Assembly: GCF_023091225.1 (NCBI RefSeq)
Contig: NZ_JAHWXM010000001.1
Location: 2,377,913-2,441,912, forward strand
Direction of reading: 5' to 3'
DNA length: 64,000 nucleotides
DNA from: Microbacterium galbinum
GTDB taxonomy: Bacteria; Actinomycetota; Actinomycetes; Actinomycetales; Microbacteriaceae
A model generated the notes under the pieces. That model made no database searches and had not been told where the DNA came from. It saw nothing but the letters and a program-made list of their open reading frames with translations. The number at the start of each line of letters is the position of its first letter. Position 1 is the first letter of the stretch. Shown in pieces: positions 58,336-64,000 of this stretch. The position numbers and the translations under genes were made by a program.

Positions 58336-58354
58336 GATAATGGTTCTCATTAGC
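58336..58354. promoter_or_regulatory. Zur-type operator of the zinc operon
   Basis: TAATG (58338-58342) and CATTA (58348-58352) form a perfect inverted repeat around GTTCT. It is directly upstream of the TAAAGT -10 of znuA. The position and AT-rich symmetry fit a Zur box, and a Zur-like gene is in the same cluster. Confidence 0.72.
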
Positions 58355-58357
58355 GTT

Positions 58358-58363
58358 TAAAGT
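58358..58363 (+). promoter_or_regulatory. -10 element of the znuA promoter (leaderless)
   Basis: TAAAGT, with 6 nt between it and the ATG at 58370. Confidence 0.5.
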
Positions 58364-58369
58364 GAGAGC

Positions 58370-59401
58370 ATGAAGAAGCCCGTGATCGTTCTCGCCCTCG
58401 CATCCGTCGCCGCCCTGGCGCTGGCCGGATGCTCCACCGCCGCTGCGGGAGAGGGCGCGAGCGACGACGGCACCATCACGGTCGTCGCGAGCACCAACGT
58501 CTACGGCGACATCGCCTCGACGATCGGCGGCGACCATATCGACGTCGAGTCGATCATCACCTCCGCTTCGCAGGACCCGCACTCCTACGAGGCCACCGCC
58601 CGCGACCGCCTCACGGTGCAGAAGGCCGACCTCGTGATCGAGAACGGCGGCGGATACGACGCGTTCATCGACACGCTCCTGCAGGACGCGAACGACCCCC
58701 ACGTCGTCACGGCCGTCGAGTACTCGCACGACTACCCCGGCAACGAGGCTCACGACGACCATGCCGACGAGGACCACGCTGCCGACGACGCAGCGACCGA
58801 GGCGCCCGCCGAGGAGGAGCACGACCACGAGCACGCCGAGGGTGAAGAGGGCCACGAGGGTCACGACCACATCGAGGGCTTCAACGAGCACGTGTGGTTC
58901 GACCCGCACACGATGATCCACGTCGTCGAGGCGATCTCCGACGAGCTCTCCGAGCTCGACCCCGAGGGCGCCGACGAGTTCGCCGCGAACGCGGCCGAGC
59001 TCACGGCCGAGCTCGAGGGCTTCGAAGCCGACCTCGCGTCCATCAAGGCGGATGCCTCGGGCATCGACGTCTTCCTCACCGAGCCGCTGCCCGGCTACCT
59101 CGCCGCGGCCGCCGGATTCACCGATGTCACCCCCGAGGGCTTCGCCGAGTCGGTCGAGGAGGGCACCGATGTCGCCCCTGCCGTTCTGCTGCAGGCACTC
59201 GACGTGATCGAGAGCGGCGAGGTCACCGCTCTCCTCACCAACGCGCAGACCGGTGGTTCCGAGACGCAGCGCGTCGAGGATGCCGCGAAGGCCGCGGGCA
59301 TCCCCGTGATCGCGTTCACGGAGCTGCTCGAGGACGGATCGTCGTACTCTGAGTGGATGAGTGACGCGATCCAGAGCCTCGCCGCCGCGACCCAGTCGTG
59401 A
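58370..59401 (+). CDS. znuA: zinc ABC transporter substrate-binding lipoprotein
   Basis: The 343-residue protein has a lipobox (ALAGC, C21), the cluster A-I start VVASTNVYGDIASTIGG, the first metal histidine in DPHSYEAT, and a His/Asp/Glu-rich loop of about 40 residues (around 125-165, with repeated HDH and HEH). WFDPHTM supplies another ligand. The long His-rich loop and the Zur box argue for zinc rather than manganese. Its stop overlaps znuC (GTGA). Confidence 0.9.
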   Translation: MKKPVIVLALASVAALALAGCSTAAAGEGASDDGTITVVASTNVYGDIASTIGGDHIDVESIITSASQDPHSYEATARDRLTVQKADLVIENGGGYDAFIDTLLQDANDPHVVTAVEYSHDYPGNEAHDDHADEDHAADDAATEAPAEEEHDHEHAEGEEGHEGHDHIEGFNEHVWFDPHTMIHVVEAISDELSELDPEGADEFAANAAELTAELEGFEADLASIKADASGIDVFLTEPLPGYLAAAAGFTDVTPEGFAESVEEGTDVAPAVLLQALDVIESGEVTALLTNAQTGGSETQRVEDAAKAAGIPVIAFTELLEDGSSYSEWMSDAIQSLAAATQS

Positions 59402-60222
59402 GTCGGCGCCCCGTCCTCGAGATCGCGGATGCTTCGCTCCACCGTGGAGACCGCGAACTCTGGTCGGGACTCGATCTGACGGTCCAGCCCGGCGAGTTCA
59501 TCGCCGTGCTGGGCCCTTCGGGTTCGGGCAAGACCACCCTTCTGCGCAGCATTCTCGGTCTGCAGCCGCTGTCGTCGGGAACCATCCGCGTCGCGGGTGA
59601 GCCCGTGCACCGGGGGAACTCGCGCATCGGCTACATCCCGCAGCAGCGCTCGCTCGCCCCCGACACGAGCATGCGGGCCCGCGACCTCGTCGCCCTGGGT
59701 GTGCACGGCAGCCGCTTCGGGTTCCCGGTGCCGCACCGCGGCGACCGTGCGAAGGTCGACCGCCTGCTCGAGTCGGTCGGGGCCGCGCACTTCGCGGATC
59801 GCCGCGTCGGACTCCTCTCCGGCGGTGAGCAGCAGCGGCTGCGGGTCGGTCAGGCACTCGCAGACGAGCCGGCACTGCTGCTGTGCGACGAGCCGCTCTC
59901 GAACCTCGACCTCGCCAATCAGGTCGCCGTGACCGACATCATCGACCGGCAGCGCCGCGAGCGCGAGGCGGCCGTGATGTTCGTCACCCACGACATCAAC
60001 CCCATCCTCGGCAAGGTCGACCGCATCCTCTACATCGCCGGCGGGCGCTTCCTGCTCGGCACCCCCGACGAGGTGCTGCAGACGCGCGTGCTCACCGACC
60101 TCTACGGCACCCCGGTGTTCGTGCTCCGCGCCGGCGACCGGCTGGTGGTCGTGGGCGTTCCGGATGCCGAGCCCCACCACGATCACGGCGACCACGAGCA
60201 CGCGCACGGAGGAGCAGCATGA
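59398..60222 (+). CDS. znuC: zinc ABC transporter ATPase
   Basis: The 274-residue protein has Walker A GPSGSGKTT, the Q-loop YIPQQRSL, signature LSGGEQQR, Walker B LLLCDEPLSNLD and the H-loop FVTHDINP. It ends in a His-rich tail (HHDHGDHEHAHGG) that may bind zinc. GTG start in the znuA stop. The ATG of znuB overlaps its own stop. Confidence 0.93.
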   Translation: MSRRPVLEIADASLHRGDRELWSGLDLTVQPGEFIAVLGPSGSGKTTLLRSILGLQPLSSGTIRVAGEPVHRGNSRIGYIPQQRSLAPDTSMRARDLVALGVHGSRFGFPVPHRGDRAKVDRLLESVGAAHFADRRVGLLSGGEQQRLRVGQALADEPALLLCDEPLSNLDLANQVAVTDIIDRQRREREAAVMFVTHDINPILGKVDRILYIAGGRFLLGTPDEVLQTRVLTDLYGTPVFVLRAGDRLVVVGVPDAEPHHDHGDHEHAHGGAA

Positions 60223-61079
60223 GGCCCCTGGTCGACTGGAGCGACGTCTTCTCGTTCCAGGACTACGGCGAGCTCGTGGCCCTGCTCTCGAACTCGATCA
60301 TCGCGGGGGCCGTGCTCGGCATCGTCGGCGGCCTCATCGGCGTCTTCGTGATGCAGCGCGACCTCGCCTTCGCCGTGCACGGGGTGAGCGAGCTGTCGTT
60401 CACGGGCGCCGCTGCCGCGCTGCTGTTCGGTGGCAGCGTCGTGTTCGGGTCGCTCGGCGGAGCCCTCGTCGCGGCGATACTGATCGGCGTCCTCGGCGCG
60501 AAGGCCCGGGACCGCAACTCGATCGTGGGCGTCCTCATGCCGTTCGGCCTCGGCCTCGGCATCCTGTTCCTGTCGCTCTACGACGGCCGCAGCGCCAACC
60601 GGTTCAGCCTGCTCACCGGGCAGATCGTCTCGGTGTCGAGCCCCGACCTCGGCTGGCTCATGGGCATCAGCCTGGTGGTGCTGCTCGGGCTGCTCATCAT
60701 GTGGAACCCGCTGCGCTTCGACTCGCTCGACCCCGAGTCGGCGGCCGCTCGCGGTGTGCCCACCCGTGCCGTGAGCCTGCTGTTCATGGTGCTGCTCGGC
60801 CTCATCGTCGCCGTCAGCGTGCACATCATCGGTGCGCTGCTCGTGATGGCGCTGCTCGTCACCCCCGCCGCCGCCGCGATGCGCGTGACCGCCGGGCCGG
60901 TGGCCGTGCCACTGCTCGCCGCCCTGTTCGGCTTCGTCTCGGCGGTGGGCGGGATCCTGCTCGCCCTGGCCGGCACCCTGCCCGTCAGCCCGTACATCAC
61001 CACCCTGTCGTTCACGATCTACGTCGTGTGCTGGGTGGTGCAGAAGGCCCGGGCCCGCGTGCGGCGGGTGCGGGTCTGA
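60219..61079 (+). CDS. znuB: zinc ABC transporter permease
   Basis: The 286-residue protein has about eight membrane helices and the ABC-3 family motifs GGLIGVFVMQRDLAFAVHGVSELSFTGAA, and SVHIIGALLVMALLVTPAAAAM. It forms the zinc channel with ZnuC. It is the last gene before the zur start, separated by 50 bp. Confidence 0.92.
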   Translation: MRPLVDWSDVFSFQDYGELVALLSNSIIAGAVLGIVGGLIGVFVMQRDLAFAVHGVSELSFTGAAAALLFGGSVVFGSLGGALVAAILIGVLGAKARDRNSIVGVLMPFGLGLGILFLSLYDGRSANRFSLLTGQIVSVSSPDLGWLMGISLVVLLGLLIMWNPLRFDSLDPESAAARGVPTRAVSLLFMVLLGLIVAVSVHIIGALLVMALLVTPAAAAMRVTAGPVAVPLLAALFGFVSAVGGILLALAGTLPVSPYITTLSFTIYVVCWVVQKARARVRRVRV

Positions 61080-61116
61080 CGTGAGCGACTCCCAGCCCTC
61101 GCCGATCCCCGACGCC

Positions 61117-61122
61117 TAGAAT
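61117..61122 (+). promoter_or_regulatory. -10 element of the zur promoter (leaderless)
   Basis: TAGAAT, with 7 nt between it and the ATG at 61130. Confidence 0.55.
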
Positions 61123-61129
61123 CGTCGGT

Positions 61130-61546
61130 ATGGCTCAGCGGAACACCTGGCAGCGCGAACGCGTGCGCGAAGCACTCGCCGACGCGCGCGGTTTCGTGAG
61201 CGCGCAGAACCTGCACGCCTCGCTGCGCGACGACAACACGGGCATCGGCCTGGCCACCGTGTACCGCGCGCTCGCGGGTCTCGCCGCCTCCGGCGACGCC
61301 GACTCGCTGCAGAGCCCCGAGGGCGAGGCGCTCTACCGCGCCTGCACCACGCAGGGCCATCATCACCACCTGATCTGCCGCAACTGCGGACTCACGGTCG
61401 AGATCGAGGCCAAGGACGTCGAGCAGTGGGCGCACCGCACGGCCGCACTGCACGGATTCACGGATGCCGCGCACGTCGTCGACATCTTCGGACTGTGCGC
61501 CCCCTGCACCAACAAGCGCGACGCCGAGAGGGCCGCGACCGCGTGA
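61130..61546 (+). CDS. zur: Zur-type Fur-family regulator
   Basis: The 138-residue protein has a winged helix (about 5-75: TWQRERVREALADARGFVSAQNLHASL, IGLATVYRALAGLA). A metal-sensing domain follows, with HHHHLICRNCG, CAPC and several histidines. It probably represses znuA-C-B when zinc is sufficient. It has its own leaderless promoter and overlaps the downstream permease gene by 4 bp (GTGA). Confidence 0.85.
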   Translation: MAQRNTWQRERVREALADARGFVSAQNLHASLRDDNTGIGLATVYRALAGLAASGDADSLQSPEGEALYRACTTQGHHHHLICRNCGLTVEIEAKDVEQWAHRTAALHGFTDAAHVVDIFGLCAPCTNKRDAERAATA

Positions 61547-62577
61547 CTCTGCTCGCCCCGCAGCGCCACGCGCACGCCCACGGCTCGACGCGGTCGCCGC
61601 GCTCGGCGTGGATCGGCCTGATCCTGGGCGCCGTCATCATCGCGGCGCTGTTCCTGGTCGACGCGTTCCTGCCTCAGCTCTTCCCGGCTTCGCTGCCCAC
61701 CCGCGCGCAGGACGGACTGACCCTCGCGCTCAGCGTGCTGATCGAGGCCCTGCCGTTCGTGATCCTCGGCGTGCTGCTGTCGATCGTCGTGCAGGTGTGG
61801 CTGCCGGCCGACGTCATCCACCGCTGGCTGCCGAAGCGCGCGTGGGCCCGCCGAGCGGTGCTGTCGCTGCTGGGCATGCTGATCCCGGTCTGCGAGTGCG
61901 GCAACGTGCCCTTCGCCCGCGGACTCATGATGCGCGGCCTCGCGCCGGCCGAGGCGATGACCTTCCTCATCGCGGCGCCGATCGTCAACCCGATCGTGAT
62001 CCTCACCACGCACGCCGCGTTCGGGTGGGACGGCGGCATCCTCGTCGCCCGTCTCGTCGGCGGCTACCTGATCGCGAACCTCATCGGCTGGATCTACAGC
62101 CGCCACCCCTCGCCCGACGCGATGCTCACGCAGCGCTTCATCGACACGTGCGACCGCGTCACCCACGAGCACGGCACTCCGGTGAAGCGCAGCCTGACGC
62201 AGTTCCTCATCGAGCTGCGCGCGGTGATGCCCGCACTCGTGATCGGCTCGGCCCTCGCCGGAGCCGTGCAGGTGCTCATCCCGCGCGACATGCTGCTCGC
62301 GATCGGCGCGAACCCGGTGCTGTCGATCGTCGCCATGATGGCGCTCGCGATGACGGTCGCGATCTGCTCGAACGTCGACGCGTTCTTCGCGCTGTCGTTC
62401 GCCTCGACGTTCTCGTCGGGAGCCCTCGTCGCCTTCCTGCTCGTCGGCCCGCTCGTCGACGTGAAGATGCTCGCACTCATGCGCACGACCTTCACGGCGC
62501 GCACGCTGCTCGGCATCGTCGGCGTCGTGGTCGCCTCGGCCTTCGCGATCGGGATCGGGGTGAACGTCCTTGTCTGA
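61543..62577 (+). CDS. YraQ/UPF0718-family permease
   Basis: The 344-residue protein has about ten membrane helices and the family signature LIPVCECGNVPFARGLMMRG (about 105-125), with APIVNPIVILTTHAAFGW. Such permeases sit in metal-related operons in many bacteria, and their substrate is not established. It is coupled to zur and to the next gene, so a zinc-limitation role (possible cluster partner of the TIGR03943 protein) is inferred. Confidence 0.88.
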   Translation: MTLLAPQRHAHAHGSTRSPRSAWIGLILGAVIIAALFLVDAFLPQLFPASLPTRAQDGLTLALSVLIEALPFVILGVLLSIVVQVWLPADVIHRWLPKRAWARRAVLSLLGMLIPVCECGNVPFARGLMMRGLAPAEAMTFLIAAPIVNPIVILTTHAAFGWDGGILVARLVGGYLIANLIGWIYSRHPSPDAMLTQRFIDTCDRVTHEHGTPVKRSLTQFLIELRAVMPALVIGSALAGAVQVLIPRDMLLAIGANPVLSIVAMMALAMTVAICSNVDAFFALSFASTFSSGALVAFLLVGPLVDVKMLALMRTTFTARTLLGIVGVVVASAFAIGIGVNVLV

Positions 62578-63397
62578 GAACACGACCGCTGAGAACACGA
62601 CCGCTGAGCACACGCACGCCCCCTCGCGCTCTCGTCTGCGCGCCCTCGGCACGCGGTGGCTGGGCATCGGGCTCGCGACCTTCGTGTCGATCGTCACGCT
62701 CGGCCTCGGTTTCACGGGCCGCCTCACCCTCTACATCAGCCCCGAGTCGGTGTGGTTCGCGTGCGCCGCGGCGGTCGTGACCCTTCTGGGTGCGATCTGG
62801 TCGTGCACCCTGCCGCTGGGCGAAGAGGCCGATCACGGTCACGATCACGGCACCGCGCACGACGACTCGGATGCCGCTCCCACCCCGCGCCGCGCCCTCG
62901 CCGCCGCCGGAGCGGTGACCGGTGGCATCCTCGCGACGGGCGTCGTCGCGGCGGCCCTCGTGTTGCCGCCGGCGTCGCTCTCGGTCGAACTCGCGATGTC
63001 GCGCGTCGGCGAGCAGACGGCGCTCTTCGCCGGCTCCGACGACGTCACGCTCGGCATCGCCGACACCTCCACCTTCGGGGTGGGGGACTGGGCCAGCGTC
63101 TTCGCGACGGCGACGAACACGGCGGCCTACGACGGGGCATCCGTCTCGCTGGTCGGGTTCGTCACCCCCGACGCGGTGAAGGACGGCGAGGTCAACCTCA
63201 CGCGCATGGTCATCACGCACTGCGTGATCGACGCGCAGCCGGCGACGCTGCCGGTCGACGTCGACGCGAGCGCGTACGACACCGGACAGTGGGTCGAGGT
63301 CACGGGAACGGTGAAGACGGATGCCGACGGCAAGCTGAGCATCGTCCCCACCGAGGTCGTCGCGATCGACGAGCCGGGAGACCCGTATGAGTACTGA
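62570..63397 (+). CDS. TIGR03943-family putative permease subunit
   Basis: The 275-residue protein has two N-terminal helices (about 33-50 and 58-80), a His/Asp loop (EEADHGHDHGTAHDD), a third helix (about 109-133) and an extracytoplasmic domain with VSLVGFVTPDA and RMVITHCVIDAQP. This is the TIGR03943 partner of YraQ-type permeases. The TTG start overlaps the permease by 8 bp. Codons 3-14 repeat ENTTAE, a short tandem duplication. Confidence 0.85.
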   Translation: MSENTTAENTTAEHTHAPSRSRLRALGTRWLGIGLATFVSIVTLGLGFTGRLTLYISPESVWFACAAAVVTLLGAIWSCTLPLGEEADHGHDHGTAHDDSDAAPTPRRALAAAGAVTGGILATGVVAAALVLPPASLSVELAMSRVGEQTALFAGSDDVTLGIADTSTFGVGDWASVFATATNTAAYDGASVSLVGFVTPDAVKDGEVNLTRMVITHCVIDAQPATLPVDVDASAYDTGQWVEVTGTVKTDADGKLSIVPTEVVAIDEPGDPYEY

Positions 63398-64000
63398 CGA
63401 CGAGCGGCCCGAAGGCCCCGCCGTCCCGCGCACGCGCGCCGAGATGCGCGCCGCCCGCGAGGCCGCCGCGGCGGCGGAGGCGGCCGAGGAGGAGTCTCGG
63501 GGCGGGGCCCTTCGACAAGCTCAGGACCCCGGGGCTGCGGATGCCCCGGAGTCAGACACCCCGAAACCCCGTTCCGCTGACGCCCCGAAACCCCGTTCCG
63601 CTGACGCCCCGGAAACCTGGGTTGCTGAGCCTGTCGAAGCATCCCCGCTCGTCGAGGAGCCTCGGGGCGGGGCCCTTCGACAAGCTCAGGGACCCAGTTT
63701 CGCGGAGCCTGTGAAACCCGTGGCTCAGGAACCCGGGTCCGTCGAGGCCACCCCGAAGCGTTCGCGCCGGTTCGGGATCGCGCTCGCCGCGGTGCTCGGC
63801 ATCCTGGTGCTCGTGGGCGCCGGCCTCGGCGTCGTGAGCCTCACGCAGGGTCCGCGCATCACCGAGGTGCAGGTCGATCCGGCGCACGCGATCGACGCCT
63901 CGGGCAGCCGTCTCATCCTCACGGCCAACCAGTCGCTCGCGGCGATCGACCCCGCGCAGGTGACGGTCGAACCGTCGGTGCCGTTCACGGTGGATGCCGC
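63387..64000 (+). CDS. N-terminal part of a membrane-anchored protein with repeat-derived linker
   Basis: The frame starts at ATG 63387 (11-bp overlap with the upstream stop) and runs off the window, giving 204 residues. An acidic/Ala cytosolic region (residues 1-110) contains GGALRQAQDPG, AEPVEASP and GGALRQAQGPS. These are translations of the TTCGACAAGCTCAG palindrome, here in the reading frame. A 24-bp tandem repeat gives two copies of APKPRSAD-like text. One helix (about 118-138) leads to an extracytoplasmic region with EVQVDPAHAIDASG that may be Ig-like. Function unknown. Confidence 0.7.
   Translation, partial: MSTDDERPEGPAVPRTRAEMRAAREAAAAAEAAEEESRGGALRQAQDPGAADAPESDTPKPRSADAPKPRSADAPETWVAEPVEASPLVEEPRGGALRQAQGPSFAEPVKPVAQEPGSVEATPKRSRRFGIALAAVLGILVLVGAGLGVVSLTQGPRITEVQVDPAHAIDASGSRLILTANQSLAAIDPAQVTVEPSVPFTVDA
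63511..63710. repeat. TTCGACAAGCTCAG palindrome copies inside a coding region
   Basis: Left arms occur at 63511-63529 and 63676-63697. The right arm GTTGCTGAGCCTGTCGAAG occurs at 63621-63639, and a decayed right arm follows near 63700-63715. Members of the same family are intergenic at 20981 and 31172. Here they are read in frame. Confidence 0.8.
63559..63606. repeat. 24-bp tandem repeat, two copies
   Basis: Copies 63559-63582 and 63583-63606 are identical (core CCCCGAAACCCCGTTCCG). It lies inside the loop between palindrome arms in the coding region. Confidence 0.85.

Noticed and set aside
1..64000. tRNA genes, rRNA genes or CRISPR arrays
   Set aside because: No tRNA-like cloverleaf with a GGTTCGA-type arm, no rRNA text and no regularly spaced repeats were seen in the intergenic regions read.

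Overview
The window is high-GC actinobacterial DNA. Gene families, codon habits, frequent GTG starts and a set of 'TANNNT plus 6-7 nt plus start codon' promoters fit the Microbacteriaceae, most likely Microbacterium or a close relative. This is inferred from sequence style and gene content only. No rRNA, tRNA or CRISPR array was seen.

Layout. 1-7.2 kb: a partial gene, small membrane and DUF proteins, the msrB-msrA methionine sulfoxide repair pair, an 80-bp perfect direct repeat on both sides of a small membrane gene, and an alpha/beta hydrolase. 7.2-17.8 kb: an XRE/cupin regulator divergent from an eight-gene allantoin-utilisation operon (NCS1 permease, racemase, allantoinase, acetamidase/formamidase, an AtzH-like/amidase fusion, ureidoglycine-type aminotransferase, allantoate amidohydrolase, YoaK-like protein), joined almost throughout by 4-bp stop/start overlaps. 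18-25 kb: a Fur-family regulator and catalase with a clear operator, a J-domain/NERD-like protein, YigZ, an ECF sigma factor with its CU044_5270-type partner, and a MATE transporter. 25-35 kb: acyl-CoA synthetase, Lrp regulator, Cys/Met-type PLP enzyme, thioesterase, a tandem ClpP pair (one lacking its catalytic serine) with a convergent ClgR/PopR-like regulator, MarR, ribA, an EamA transporter, a sulfurtransferase and an HTH protein.

36-46 kb: membrane proteins, purB (with an apparent CTG start), a protein tyrosine phosphatase, a WXG100-like protein with a fused WXG-like/lipase, a HisC-type aminotransferase, and branched-chain/pyruvate dehydrogenase E1alpha, E1beta and E2. 45.9-49.7 kb: a lower-GC island flanked by 14-bp direct repeats and inserted in what looks like the E2 terminator. 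It carries a Pycsar anti-phage module (PycC nucleotide cyclase plus PycTM effector), a second convergent class III cyclase-like gene, and two broken genes (an HTH gene with an in-frame TGA and a membrane-protein gene with a 19-bp frameshifting insertion). This island is the most interesting part of the window.

49.7-64 kb: lipoprotein, 2H phosphoesterase, AAA ATPase with a nested palindromic promoter, a ROK repressor divergent from a sugar ABC transporter and GH13 glucosidase operon, then a Zur-box-controlled zinc cluster (znuA-znuC-znuB, zur, a YraQ-type permease, a TIGR03943-type protein) and the start of a membrane-anchored protein whose linker contains translated palindromic repeats. Several families of palindromic intergenic repeats occur throughout.
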